This document shows positions 16,170-24,011 of a stretch of 64,000 nucleotides of DNA, in pieces (within the stretch, counting starts at the first letter, position 1; each line of letters opens with the position of its first letter). The notes under the pieces are model-generated. The model saw nothing but the letters and a program-made list of their open reading frames with translations, had not been told where the DNA came from and ran no database searches. The stretch is from REEB95 sp035934235 (GTDB lineage: Bacteria > Pseudomonadota > Alphaproteobacteria > ATCC43930 > CGMCC-115725). Where the stretch lies: positions 1 to 64,000 of the forward strand of contig DASYYB010000039.1 in the NCBI GenBank assembly GCA_035934235.1, written 5' to 3'. The position numbers were made by a program, and so were the translations under genes.

Positions 16170-17891
16170 ATGCGCCGGCTGGCGGCCGAAGCGGTGGTGA
16201 TCGGCGGCGGCGCAGCCGGCACCTTCGCTGCGCTCGAGCTGCGTCGTCGCGGCGTCAAGCCGTTGATCCTGTGCAAAGGACTCGTCGGCAAGAGCGGCGC
16301 ATCGATCTTTGCCGGTAATCTGGTGGTGCCGGGGCGGCTGCTCGGCAATACCGAGCAACAGGCGCGCGATACCGCAGAATTCCTGATCCGGATGCACAAT
16401 CATTTCCTGATCGACCAGCATTACGCGCGCGCCGCCGGCGAATGGATCGAGCGGGAATATTATCCCGAGCTCGAGCGCGCCGGACTCTACATGCGGCGCG
16501 ACGATCGGGGCGCGATCGTCACCAACGACGGCCCCGTCCGGTGCATGGCCGCGCATTCGCAAGGTGAATCCGGCGTGCTGTTCATGGATCTGCGGCGCAA
16601 GCAGGTGCTCCAGGCGGGTATTCCCTGGCTCGAGGAAACCGCAGCGACGGCGCTGCTGACCGGCGCCGACGGCGCGATCGCCGGCGTGATGGCGCTCGAT
16701 TTGGCGCGCGGCGAGGTGGTGGCGATCGAGAGCCGTGCGGTGATCCTCGCCACCGGTTACGCCGACCGTTTCTATCCGCGCTCGACCGCGACGCGCGAAA
16801 TGTCGGCCGACGGCATCGCGATGGCGTGGCGCGCCGGTGCCGAGTTGATGAATCTCGAAATCCAGTGGTGGCACACGAGCGACGTGCGCTTTCCGCTGTG
16901 CTGGCAACGAACGCAGGTTTATCCCAATCCGATCATCGGCTCGTCGCATTCGGCGCGACTTTACAACGGCGACGGCGAAATGTTCTTCGACCAGGAAGCC
17001 GACGCGCCGGTCGCGATGGGCCCATACACGATCCAGCTCAAACGCCTGGCGAAACAGGTGCTTGCCGGCAAGGCGCGCTTCGATGGCGGCTATTACAGCG
17101 GCTTCACGCACGTCGCACCCGGCGCGGTCACGGCTTATACCGATTACGCCAAGGCCTTCGCCGCGCTCGGCAAGTCGGTCGCCGCCGACACGCTGGAAAC
17201 CGCGTGCTCGGCGCATTACCGCCAGGGCGGCATCGTGGTCGATCCGGCAACCATGGCGACGCGCGTGCCCGGCCTCTATGTCGCGGGCGGCGTCGGCGGT
17301 CACAGCAACGGCCTGATCGCGCCGGTCACTTACGACGGCATGCTGGCGGCGGAGACGGTGGCGAACGATCTGCCGCGCCTCGCGCCGGCGGCGCTGCCGG
17401 CGGACAAGGCCGCGGCGGAGGAAGCGCGGCTGCTAGGGTTGCGCCGGCCTCGGTCCGGCAACGGCGCGACGCCGGCACAGGTCAAAAAAGCGCTGCGCAC
17501 GTTGATGGGCGAGAAGATGGGCTTCTTCAAGGATGCCGCTGGCATGAACGAGGCGCTGGCCGAGATCACGCGGCTGCGCGAGGAAACGCTGCCGTCGATG
17601 GGCCTCGCGAATGCGACACCGCGGCTCAATTACGCCTGGCTCGACGCCATCGACGTCGCCAACATGCTCGAAGTCGCGGCGTTGATCATCCGCGGTGCGC
17701 TCCATCGCACCGAAAGCCGCGGCCCGTTCTATCGCACCGATTTTCCCGACATGGACAACGAGCGCTGGCTGGCCAAGAACATCCTGACGCCGACGCCGAA
17801 CGGCGACGTCAATTTCCGCACGGAACCTTACGACCTTCCGTTCTTCAAACCGGATTTCGTTCGGCGGCCCAGTCTCGAGGTGGATTGGTAA
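16170..17891 (+). CDS. FAD-dependent oxidoreductase, SdhA/FrdA-like flavoprotein subunit
   Basis: A 573-residue flavoprotein of the succinate dehydrogenase/fumarate reductase family. The FAD motif 'AVVIGGGAAGTFAALELRRRG' is at about 6-26, the capping domain follows, and 'HYRQGGIVVDPATM' to 'GLYVAGGVGGHSNGL' is the C-terminal FAD site. The stretch that in SdhA carries the FAD-linking histidine (SHT/SHS) reads 'GKSGASIFAGN' without His, so FAD is probably not covalent. It is translationally linked to the Fe-S and CCG subunits and to the upstream importer. Succinate itself is unlikely given the importer context; the substrate is unknown. Confidence 0.88.
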   Translation: MRRLAAEAVVIGGGAAGTFAALELRRRGVKPLILCKGLVGKSGASIFAGNLVVPGRLLGNTEQQARDTAEFLIRMHNHFLIDQHYARAAGEWIEREYYPELERAGLYMRRDDRGAIVTNDGPVRCMAAHSQGESGVLFMDLRRKQVLQAGIPWLEETAATALLTGADGAIAGVMALDLARGEVVAIESRAVILATGYADRFYPRSTATREMSADGIAMAWRAGAELMNLEIQWWHTSDVRFPLCWQRTQVYPNPIIGSSHSARLYNGDGEMFFDQEADAPVAMGPYTIQLKRLAKQVLAGKARFDGGYYSGFTHVAPGAVTAYTDYAKAFAALGKSVAADTLETACSAHYRQGGIVVDPATMATRVPGLYVAGGVGGHSNGLIAPVTYDGMLAAETVANDLPRLAPAALPADKAAAEEARLLGLRRPRSGNGATPAQVKKALRTLMGEKMGFFKDAAGMNEALAEITRLREETLPSMGLANATPRLNYAWLDAIDVANMLEVAALIIRGALHRTESRGPFYRTDFPDMDNERWLAKNILTPTPNGDVNFRTEPYDLPFFKPDFVRRPSLEVDW

Positions 17892-18916
17892 TGGCCGAGC
17901 GGCCGCAAATTCCTGCCGGCGCGCGCAATCTGGGGCGCGACGATACCGGCGACAGTCCGGCGGCCCGGCTCGCGCGAGTCCGGGAAGGCGATACCGTCAC
18001 GGCGCGGATTTTTCGCTTCGATCCGACGACCGACGCCACGCCGCGCTTCGAGACCTATCGCGTGCCCTATACCAAATGGATGCGCGTGCTCGAAGTTCTG
18101 ACCTTCGTCAGCGAGGAACTCGGCGGCGACCTGGCGCATCGCTGGTTCTGTGCCAACCGCATGTGCGGCACTTGCGCCGTACGCGTCAACGGCCGCGAAG
18201 TCCTCGCGTGCTGGGAACCGGTCGAACCCGACATGACCATCGAGCCGCTGCGCAACGCGCCGATCGTGCGCGATCTGGTGATCGACCGGTCGGGTTATGA
18301 GCAGCGTGTCCTCGGCTTGACGCCGTGGCTCGAACGCCGCGAACCCTATGCCGGCTTTCCCGAGCCGCTGGCCCATCCGGCGATGGCACCAGCCGACAAG
18401 GCGCTCGATTGCATTTCCTGCATGTGCTGTTTTTCCGCTTGTCCCGTTGTTGGTCTGGGCGACGAGACGCATTTCGCCGGTCCGGCGCCCCTGGTACAGC
18501 TGGCGCGCGTCGCACTCGATCCGCGCGACGGCATTGACCGCGGCCGCATCGCGCTCGAATGCGGCGCTGTCTTCGACTGCGTGTCTTGCTACAAATGCGA
18601 AGAAGTCTGTCCGGTGTCGATCCCGATCGTCACCGGCGCGATCGAGCCGTTGAAGGCGCTTGCGTTCAAGAGCATGACGCGCAAGAGCCGACATGCGCGG
18701 GTCTTTCTGGCGATCGTCCAGGCGCGTGGCCGCATCGATCCGTCGGCGCTGATTCTGGGCGTACAGCGCCTGGCGGCGCTACGGCATCCGCTCCGCGTTC
18801 TCAAGCTCTGGCGGCGCGGCAAGATCGACCCGCTGAAGACCCTGTTCGGCTTTCGTCTGCCGGACATCGCGCAGATCCGGCAGGTCTTCGCCGCGGTGCG
18901 TGGAGGCCGGCCATGA
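17891..18916 (+). CDS. Iron-sulfur subunit, SdhB/FrdB-like with extra C-terminus
   Basis: A 341-residue electron-transfer subunit. The N-terminal plant-ferredoxin-like [2Fe-2S] site is 'CANRMCGTC' plus a later Cys in 'VLACWEP'. Two 4Fe-4S-type motifs follow: 'CISCMCCFSACP' (about 178-189) and 'CVSCYKCEEVCP' (about 234-245). Beyond these lies an extra tail of about 95 residues, absent from ordinary SdhB. The start overlaps the flavoprotein stop (TAATG) and the stop overlaps the next ATG (ATGA), so the three subunits are made together. Confidence 0.92.
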   Translation: MAERPQIPAGARNLGRDDTGDSPAARLARVREGDTVTARIFRFDPTTDATPRFETYRVPYTKWMRVLEVLTFVSEELGGDLAHRWFCANRMCGTCAVRVNGREVLACWEPVEPDMTIEPLRNAPIVRDLVIDRSGYEQRVLGLTPWLERREPYAGFPEPLAHPAMAPADKALDCISCMCCFSACPVVGLGDETHFAGPAPLVQLARVALDPRDGIDRGRIALECGAVFDCVSCYKCEEVCPVSIPIVTGAIEPLKALAFKSMTRKSRHARVFLAIVQARGRIDPSALILGVQRLAALRHPLRVLKLWRRGKIDPLKTLFGFRLPDIAQIRQVFAAVRGGRP

Positions 18917-19776
18917 GATTCGCCTATTATCCGGGCTGTTCGGCGCAAAGCACCTGCAAGGAGCTGAACGCGGCAACGCACGTCGTCGCGGCCAGCCTCG
19001 GACTCGAGCTCATCGAGCTGCCGTCGGCGGGTTGCACCGGCAGCCGCGAGCTGCGCGCCATCGATCCGGACCTGTTCCTGGCATTGAACGCGCGGCTGCT
19101 GGCGCTGGCCGAAGCCAACGGCTTGCCGCTGATGACGGTCTGCAATACCTGCACGCTCAACTTCCTCGACGTGAACAAGATTCTGGCCGAAGAGCCGGAA
19201 CGTCTAGCGGCGGTCAACGCCATCCTCGCCAAGCAGGGGCTGCACTATCGCGGCACGACGCGCGTCAGTCATTTCCTTTGGGTGCTGCTCGAGGATATCG
19301 GCGAGGCGCGGTTGCGCGAGCGGGTGGTGCGCCGGCTTGCCGGCCTGCGCGTCGCGGCGTTCTATGGCTGCCACATCACCCGTCCGCCGGCGCATTTCGG
19401 TTTCGTCGATTCACGGAATGCCCGCTCGATCGAGCGTATCAACGAAATTCTCGGTTGCGAGTCGATCGACTATAGCGGCCGCACCGAGTGCTGCGGTTTT
19501 CACACCGCCGCACACGAGGAAAAAATCGCGATCAAGCTCACCGGCCGGCACATCAAGTCGGCGAGGGACAACGGCGCCGCCGCCATCGTCACGCCTTGTC
19601 CGCTGTGTCATACCGTACTCGACACCTTCCAGGATCAGATGGAACGTGATCTCGGCACCGAGCTCGGCATGCCGATTCTGCACTTGCCGCAGCTTGTTGG
19701 GCTCGCCATCGGCTTGACGCCGGCACAGCTCGGCGTCGTCCACCATATGGTGCCGGTCGATTTGGCGTTCGGCTAA
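18913..19776 (+). CDS. CCG-domain subunit (HdrB/SdhE/MfrE-like)
   Basis: A 287-residue protein with two cysteine-rich CCG domains, as in heterodisulfide reductase subunit B and the SdhE/MfrE subunit of non-classical (type E) succinate/fumarate enzymes. The first motif is partial ('YYPGCSAQSTC', 'AGCTGS' where CCG is usual, 'CNTC'). The second is complete ('FYGCHI', 'ECCGFHT', 'CPLC'). There is no transmembrane helix. In MfrABE-type enzymes this subunit passes electrons toward the quinone pool; that role is inferred here. Confidence 0.9.
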   Translation: MRFAYYPGCSAQSTCKELNAATHVVAASLGLELIELPSAGCTGSRELRAIDPDLFLALNARLLALAEANGLPLMTVCNTCTLNFLDVNKILAEEPERLAAVNAILAKQGLHYRGTTRVSHFLWVLLEDIGEARLRERVVRRLAGLRVAAFYGCHITRPPAHFGFVDSRNARSIERINEILGCESIDYSGRTECCGFHTAAHEEKIAIKLTGRHIKSARDNGAAAIVTPCPLCHTVLDTFQDQMERDLGTELGMPILHLPQLVGLAIGLTPAQLGVVHHMVPVDLAFG

Positions 19777-19800
19777 GGTGTCGCCGTTCCGGTCGGGCTG

Positions 19801-20163
19801 CTACGGCAGCGGCGTCAGCCGCCAACCGTGCGCGATCATGCAACGCACCGGCGACCGCTGCTCGTCCGGCACGTCGATGATCACGGATCTCGTGTTGTCA
19901 GCGGCATAAGCGGGCGCCATCGGATTTGCCGGGTAGCCAGCCACAGCGGGCGTCGGTTGGTAGGTGGGCCGCGCGGGCGCTGATTGATAGGCCGTCCCTG
20001 TCGTTGGTGAACGATAGCCGCAGGCATCCATGTCGCTCTGCAAGGCTGCGGTGTCGCCGCCCGGTTTGGCCCAGACGACGCGCGTCGTGTGACAGGCCGC
20101 CAGCAACGACGCCAGCGTCACCAGCGCCGCCGCCCGTGCCGTCCATGTCGCCGCGCAGCTCAA
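19801..20163 (-). CDS. Small lipoprotein, hypothetical
   Basis: A 120-residue protein with signal 'ALVTLASLLAAC' ending in a good lipobox (LAAC, Cys24). The mature part contains a Tyr/Pro/Ala-rich middle (repeated 'Y..PAPTYQPTP') and two later cysteines (DACGY, VRCMIAHGW). The C-terminal 'CM...GW' pattern resembles short outer-membrane lipoproteins of unknown function. The start is TTG 20163, overlapping the stop of a 38-codon ORF (TTGA). It is convergent with the CCG subunit gene, 24 bases apart. Confidence 0.65.
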   Translation of the reverse strand: MSCAATWTARAAALVTLASLLAACHTTRVVWAKPGGDTAALQSDMDACGYRSPTTGTAYQSAPARPTYQPTPAVAGYPANPMAPAYAADNTRSVIIDVPDEQRSPVRCMIAHGWRLTPLP

Positions 20164-20276
20164 TGCACGGCCTTCGGCACGGCTTGGCCGGCGGCGACGT
20201 CGATCGAGATCAGCAGTCGATCTTCCGCCGCGTTATAACGGATGTTGTGGGTCGGCACCGAAGCCTGAACGTCCAT
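20160..20276 (-). CDS. Possible 38-residue ORF coupled to the lipoprotein gene
   Basis: ATG 20276 opens a 38-codon ORF (MDVQASVPTHNIRY and onward). Its TGA overlaps the TTG start of the lipoprotein gene (TTGA), which would explain translation from that weak start. It is acidic to neutral with no signal or membrane segment. The ribosome site is weak. It could be a real coupled small protein or the true N-terminal part of a gene misread by me. Confidence 0.3.
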   Translation of the reverse strand: MDVQASVPTHNIRYNAAEDRLLISIDVAAGQAVPKAVH

Positions 20277-20454
20277 GCGACTTTAATCTGACGGCTCGCC
20301 CGGCCGCCGTCTAGGGCTTGACACGTCGGCGCGGTTCCCCCCGGCTGCGTAAGGGCCGGCCACACCAAGATGTGAAACGCGGTGAATGGAACCGTGGCTA
20401 TCGTCTCGCATTCAGGTGCGGTGCGTTCGCGCCTTTTCATTGCGAGGGTTTTTC

Positions 20455-20883
20455 ATGAATTCTCTATCGGGACCGATCGCGCTGGTGGGGCGCATCCTGT
20501 TGGCGTTGGTCTTTGTGCTCGCCGGTTACAACAAGCTCGGGACGACGGCTGCCACGGCTACCTACATGGCAAGCCATGGCATTCCGCTGTCGGGCATTCT
20601 GGTTTACGGCGCGATCGCAGTCGAACTTATCGGCGGATTGATGCTGATGGCCGGATTCTACGCGCGTTGGACCGCGGGCGCGTTGGGCCTTTATACGCTG
20701 GCGCTCGCCCTGATCTTCCACGCCTATTGGGCCATGCCAGCCGCCGAGGCGCGGATTCAGCGTAGCTCCTTCCTTGGGCATCTTTCGATGATCGGCGGCA
20801 TGCTCGTCATCGCCGCACTCGGCGCGGGATCGCTGAGTCTGGATGCTTGGCGGCGGCGCGATGCAGTAGACGGCAGTGCTTGA
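20455..20883 (+). CDS. DoxX-family membrane protein
   Basis: A 142-residue inner-membrane protein with four hydrophobic helices. It has the DoxX/DoxD pattern 'GRILLALVFVLAGYNKL' at the N-terminus and 'ELIGGLMLMAGFYARWTAGAL' in the middle. GCGAGGG precedes ATG 20455. DoxX proteins act in redox and oxidative-stress balance at the membrane, but no precise reaction can be given. A GGAAC-N16-CATT sequence (20388-20412) upstream is one mismatch from the EcfG promoter consensus. A 9-bp terminator hairpin follows. Confidence 0.85.
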   Translation: MNSLSGPIALVGRILLALVFVLAGYNKLGTTAATATYMASHGIPLSGILVYGAIAVELIGGLMLMAGFYARWTAGALGLYTLALALIFHAYWAMPAAEARIQRSSFLGHLSMIGGMLVIAALGAGSLSLDAWRRRDAVDGSA

Positions 20884-20895
20884 CGGTCACGCTGC

Positions 20896-20919
20896 GTCTT
20901 CGCCCAATCCGGCGAAGAC
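20896..20919. terminator. Terminator-like hairpin after doxX
   Basis: A perfect 9-bp stem (GTCTTCGCC / GGCGAAGAC) with 6-base loop CAATCC begins about 12 bases after the DoxX stop. The downstream sequence is AT-rich but has no strict T-run. Confidence 0.65.
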
Positions 20920-20993
20920 TGAATTACTAATAATTCCGGCAATCAACACGCGTATCTGGCAGCGGCACGCAAAGTTGCGCGCGACCGGATGCC

Positions 20994-21018
20994 GGAACCA
21001 AACATTTGATATTGAGTT
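20994..21018 (+). promoter_or_regulatory. Candidate EcfG-type promoter (one mismatch)
   Basis: GGAAC at 20994-20998, a 16-base spacer, then AGTT at 21015-21018. The EcfG (general stress sigma) consensus is GGAAC-N16/17-CGTT. It lies about 58 bases before the unknown gene starting at 21076. Confidence 0.35.
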
Positions 21019-21075
21019 GTAATTTGGCCGGTGCGGTCCTAGAACGGTGTACCAAAAATATTACGTTGGGAGTGC

Positions 21076-21411
21076 GTGGTGCAGGAAAGGACCAAGCGCA
21101 AGGTTGGTGCCAAACGGATGTGGATCCGCCGTTGGCGCCAAGCTGGCAGGATTTCGGCGAGCGAGGCGAAGACGTTCGAACGGCATCTCGAACGGACCGG
21201 GGCGCTGCTCAAGCCGAAGACGCCGGCGCCCAGCACCATGGGCGCCCTGCGCAAGGCATCCGCGCCTGCCGAATTCTATGGCAAGGCGGCGATGCCGGCG
21301 TTCCCGACCGGACCGGTGGTGACAATCCAGTACGACCCGTCACGCTTTCGCATTGAATTCACCGCCATTCGCCGTGGCCGCCGGCCGCGGGCGAAAGCGG
21401 CGCACGGTTAA
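21076..21411 (+). CDS. Small basic hypothetical protein
   Basis: A 111-residue protein rich in Arg and Lys ('KRKVGAKRMWIRRWRQAGRIS' at the N-terminus, 'RRGRRPRAKAA' at the C-terminus) with no signal or membrane segment. The basic character and its position before an HU gene suggest nucleic-acid binding (inference only). The start is one of two adjacent GTG codons at 21076/21079. A possible EcfG promoter lies upstream, so it may be a stress protein. No family recognised. Confidence 0.5.
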   Translation: MVQERTKRKVGAKRMWIRRWRQAGRISASEAKTFERHLERTGALLKPKTPAPSTMGALRKASAPAEFYGKAAMPAFPTGPVVTIQYDPSRFRIEFTAIRRGRRPRAKAAHG

Positions 21412-21465
21412 CTCGACGACGTCTTGTAGTATTATAACCAGCGCAACCTCCTGGGGGATTCACGT

Positions 21466-21759
21466 ATGGCTGACGCCAAATCAAAGACCGTAACGCTCCG
21501 GCATCTCGCCGCTCAGCTCGCCGAACGTCATGAGCTCACCAAGAAGAAGACCGAGGAAATTCTCGAAGGCTTGGTCGGCTTGATCCGGACCAACCTGAAG
21601 AAGGGCGCTCGGATCCGCATCGGCGGTCTCGGCATCCTGCGCGTGCGCAATCGGGCCGCGCGCATGGGACGCAACCCGAAGACCGGCGAGCCGATCCAGA
21701 TCAAGGCCAGCAAGAAGGTGGCCTTCCGCGCCGCGAAGGAACTCAAGGAATCGATCTAA
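21466..21759 (+). CDS. HU/IHF-family DNA-binding protein
   Basis: A 97-residue histone-like protein. After an N-terminal helix pair ('LRHLAAQLAERHELTKKKTEEILEGLVGLI') comes the beta-arm region 'GARIRIGGLGILRVRNRAARMGRNPKTGEPI', with the proline-containing tip RNPKTGEPI that inserts into the minor groove. HU bends and compacts DNA. The long basic N-terminus and position outside the usual hupB context suggest a paralog. CTCCTGGGGG precedes the ATG; TATAAC at 21433 may be the -10. Confidence 0.93.
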   Translation: MADAKSKTVTLRHLAAQLAERHELTKKKTEEILEGLVGLIRTNLKKGARIRIGGLGILRVRNRAARMGRNPKTGEPIQIKASKKVAFRAAKELKESI

Positions 21760-21770
21760 CCGACGGCAAC

Positions 21771-21796
21771 GGCGCGCGGCCCAAGGGTCGCGCGCC
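21771..21796. terminator. Terminator-like inverted repeat between convergent genes
   Basis: A perfect 8-bp repeat GGCGCGCG / CGCGCGCC with a 10-base loop lies 11 bases after the HU stop and 35 bases from the stop of the convergent BTLCP gene. It has no T-run. Confidence 0.55.
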
Positions 21797-21830
21797 GGAT
21801 CCGGATTTCCTAAGCTTTATCTGCTGCGCA

Positions 21831-22529
21831 TTATTGGGCGGCGGCGATCTGCGTGCCGGCGAAGCGCGTTGCCGGGTCGAAATACGCCCACCAGCCGCTG
21901 TTGTTGATCGCGTAATAAGCGCGGTAGCGGATGACGTTCTCGATCGGGTCGATGGTCGTCGTCATGTTGTCGAGAACGAGATCGCGGCCATCCACCGTAA
22001 CGATCAGAATGGCGTGGTCCTGGCTGGTTTGCCGATCGTGCACGACCGCGACGCGCATGGCGCTATCGGGCACGCCCGACGCATGCAGCGCCAGATATTT
22101 GCTGATGGCGTAATCCTGGCATTGACCGCCGCGCGCGAGGAATTCGAAGGGCGTCTCCCAGTAGGCGGGTGATCCCCAATTTTCAGTCGCCGGTACATAG
22201 CGGACTGCGTTGAGATATTCGTTGGCATGCTCGACGCGGTCGGCAAGCGGCCGTGATTTCAGATCGTCGATGAACGCGGCCCATTGGGTCTGGGCGCAAT
22301 TGCCGTCAGCCTCGGTGGCGCACGCGCCGGGCTGCTGTTGTGCGGCGAACCGTGTCTCGACGCCGGTCCAACGCGTAAAGAAGGCGACGTCTGTGGAATG
22401 GACGACCTGTGACGGAAAGATCGTCTGCTGTGCGACCGGGGTCGGTTGCACGAACTGGATCTGCACGCCGTGCGAAGGCGTGTTGGCGCAGGCGGCAACC
22501 AGAACGGTCAACGCTATCGGGACGATCAA
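21831..22529 (-). CDS. Transglutaminase-like cysteine peptidase (BTLCP family)
   Basis: A 232-residue periplasmic protein of the bacterial transglutaminase-like cysteine proteinase family (DUF920/C93). The catalytic Cys is in 'ARGGQCQDYAISKY', His in 'SQDHAILIV', and Asp in 'LVLDNM'. The N-terminus 'LTVLVAACANTP' has a lipobox (VAAC). The only usable start is TTG 22529; the frame opens just upstream with no ATG or GTG, so the signal is short and lacks basic residues. In pseudomonads the relative LapG cleaves surface adhesins; no LapD or adhesin gene is seen here. Confidence 0.85.
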   Translation of the reverse strand: MIVPIALTVLVAACANTPSHGVQIQFVQPTPVAQQTIFPSQVVHSTDVAFFTRWTGVETRFAAQQQPGACATEADGNCAQTQWAAFIDDLKSRPLADRVEHANEYLNAVRYVPATENWGSPAYWETPFEFLARGGQCQDYAISKYLALHASGVPDSAMRVAVVHDRQTSQDHAILIVTVDGRDLVLDNMTTTIDPIENVIRYRAYYAINNSGWWAYFDPATRFAGTQIAAAQ

Positions 22530-22733
22530 GCGGCAGCAAAAACGGAGCAGCAGCCTCGAACCTCATCCGGGAGCCCCGCTATCCCCGGATCGAACCGCCG
22601 TGGATCGGAGGCTTTGCGTCGCCGGGTCGCCCCGGGTTTGCCGTTTCGTGAGACGCGGACGAAATCCGCGCTGTTCGCTGCCTAGAAAATCACAGGGTGG
22701 TTGATAGGACCTGAATCGCCGCTGCCGCGCCCG

Positions 22734-22748
22734 TTAACGAACGATTAA
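22734..22748 (+). promoter_or_regulatory. CtrA-type binding box
   Basis: TTAA-N7-TTAA (TTAACGAACGATTAA), followed directly by CCAT, matches the alphaproteobacterial CtrA full-site consensus. It lies 40 bases upstream of the ATG of the 49-residue membrane protein. TTAA pairs at this spacing are rare in DNA this GC-rich. Confidence 0.55.
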
Positions 22749-22787
22749 CCATGCGTATGGTTTCGTTGCGACAGAAAGGCCAGCCCA

Positions 22788-22937
22788 ATGTTGCATCGCA
22801 CCGCCGCCGATTTCGCCGCAAGCCACGCCCGCCAACGCGCCGGCTCGTTCGACTTCATCAAGTTGATGGCATGGGTGGCGGCGGCGGCCGTGCCGTGGAT
22901 GGGTATCGCCTTGATCGCCTCGCACCTCGGCCGCTAG
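22788..22937 (+). CDS. Small single-span membrane protein (49 aa)
   Basis: A 49-codon ORF: a soluble N-terminus of about 25 residues (MLHRTAADFAASHARQRAG) followed by one hydrophobic helix, 'FIKLMAWVAAAAVPWMGIALIA'. An AAAGG ribosome site lies about 8 bases before ATG 22788, and a CtrA-type box is just upstream. The layout (short polar head, aromatic 'FIKLM.W', one helix) recalls the alphaproteobacterial aa3 oxidase subunit IV family, but the match is too weak to call. It converges on mlaC. Confidence 0.55.
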   Translation: MLHRTAADFAASHARQRAGSFDFIKLMAWVAAAAVPWMGIALIASHLGR

Positions 22938-22967
22938 ACCGCGCCCACCTGCCGTGCGACCGCGCGG

Positions 22968-23633
22968 CTACCCGCCGATTTCTTTGTCTTTCTGCCGGAG
23001 CTGGTTGATCAGCGCGGAAACGCTGCCGCCGTTCTGCGAAATCGCCGACGAGAATTCCTGGCGATAGCTCACGAGCTCGCTGACGCCTTCGATGCTGACG
23101 TCGGAGATCTGGTATTTGCCGCCGTGATCGACGACGCGCCAGACGACGTTGACCGGATGCTGCCCGCCGGGTTGGATGATTTGGCTGCTCACCAGAGTCG
23201 TGTCGGCGCCTTCGGGCGTCTTCTTGGTCACCACGAAGCGTTGCCCCGTGTACTGGTTGAAGTGTCCCCAATAGACGTCGATCATGTAATGGTCGAACAC
23301 CTGCTCGAACTGCTGGCGTTCGCTGTCGTTGGCAGTCTGCCAGTAACGACCGAGCACGAAGCGCGCGATGCCGTCGACGTCGAACGATTGATTCATCAGC
23401 GCGGCGAATTTCTGCTTACGCTCGGCGGTCGGCGCTTGCTGGTTGCCGATCAGCTGGATGACTTGGTTGCCGAGATTGGCCATGAACGCGTCGGGACCGC
23501 TGGCGCCGGATTGCGCGCGGCTGGTGCCCGGCAGGACGATCAATGCGGCCACGGCTAAGCCGGCGGCAAGGCGCCGGCATCGGGCGGCCTTGGCGCGAAA
23601 GCGTCCGGCTACGGTCACGACGGGTCGGGTCAT
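22968..23633 (-). CDS. mlaC: MlaC/Ttg2D-family phospholipid-binding protein
   Basis: A 221-residue periplasmic protein. After a basic N-terminus and signal 'LAVAALIVLPGTSRAQ' comes the MlaC domain: 'DVDGIARFVLGRYWQTANDSERQQFEQVFDHYMI' and 'VVWRVVDHGGKYQISDVSIEGVS' are family hallmarks. MlaC shuttles phospholipids between the outer-membrane MlaA complex and the inner-membrane MlaFEDB pump. No other mla gene is adjacent, so this is an isolated copy; a hopanoid or other lipid cargo (HpnM-like relatives) is also possible. Confidence 0.88.
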   Translation of the reverse strand: MTRPVVTVAGRFRAKAARCRRLAAGLAVAALIVLPGTSRAQSGASGPDAFMANLGNQVIQLIGNQQAPTAERKQKFAALMNQSFDVDGIARFVLGRYWQTANDSERQQFEQVFDHYMIDVYWGHFNQYTGQRFVVTKKTPEGADTTLVSSQIIQPGGQHPVNVVWRVVDHGGKYQISDVSIEGVSELVSYRQEFSSAISQNGGSVSALINQLRQKDKEIGG

Positions 23634-24011
23634 CAGAGCGGTCCTCCAAGGTTAGGCAAGGTTGGGCGAATTTGGCCGCGCGGCGGAGCGCAAAATATCG
23701 GCTGTGCGCGCCCCAATCAATGCGACTGAAGCCGCGTGCCGCCGGTACACGTACGTTCCAACGCCGGACCGGCCGGGCAGTTCCGCGGGCTATCCGTACC
23801 GGCGATGCCGTTCCGATCCCTCGTCGGTCGATACGGTGTCGCTGCCGGATTCTGCCGGTTTCTCCGATGCGCGGCCGACCTCGTTGACAAATTTTTACCC
23901 TGTCCGGGCCGGTTTTCCGCGCATTCGCAACGCGTTAGCAAAGGGTCAAGACCGCGCCGCCACAATGGGTATCCGGCCGGTCCAACCGGCGACAGAAACC
24001 CTGGATTGCAG
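23634..24011. other. Intergenic region between mlaC and the HAD-UbiA gene
   Basis: About 378 bases with no convincing gene. Open frames run through it on the plus strand and could extend the next protein upstream, but the translated sequence is Arg/Pro-rich without family features. A TTGACA at 23884-23889 is followed by an AT-rich stretch, but no good -10 lies at the right distance. Confidence 0.4.
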
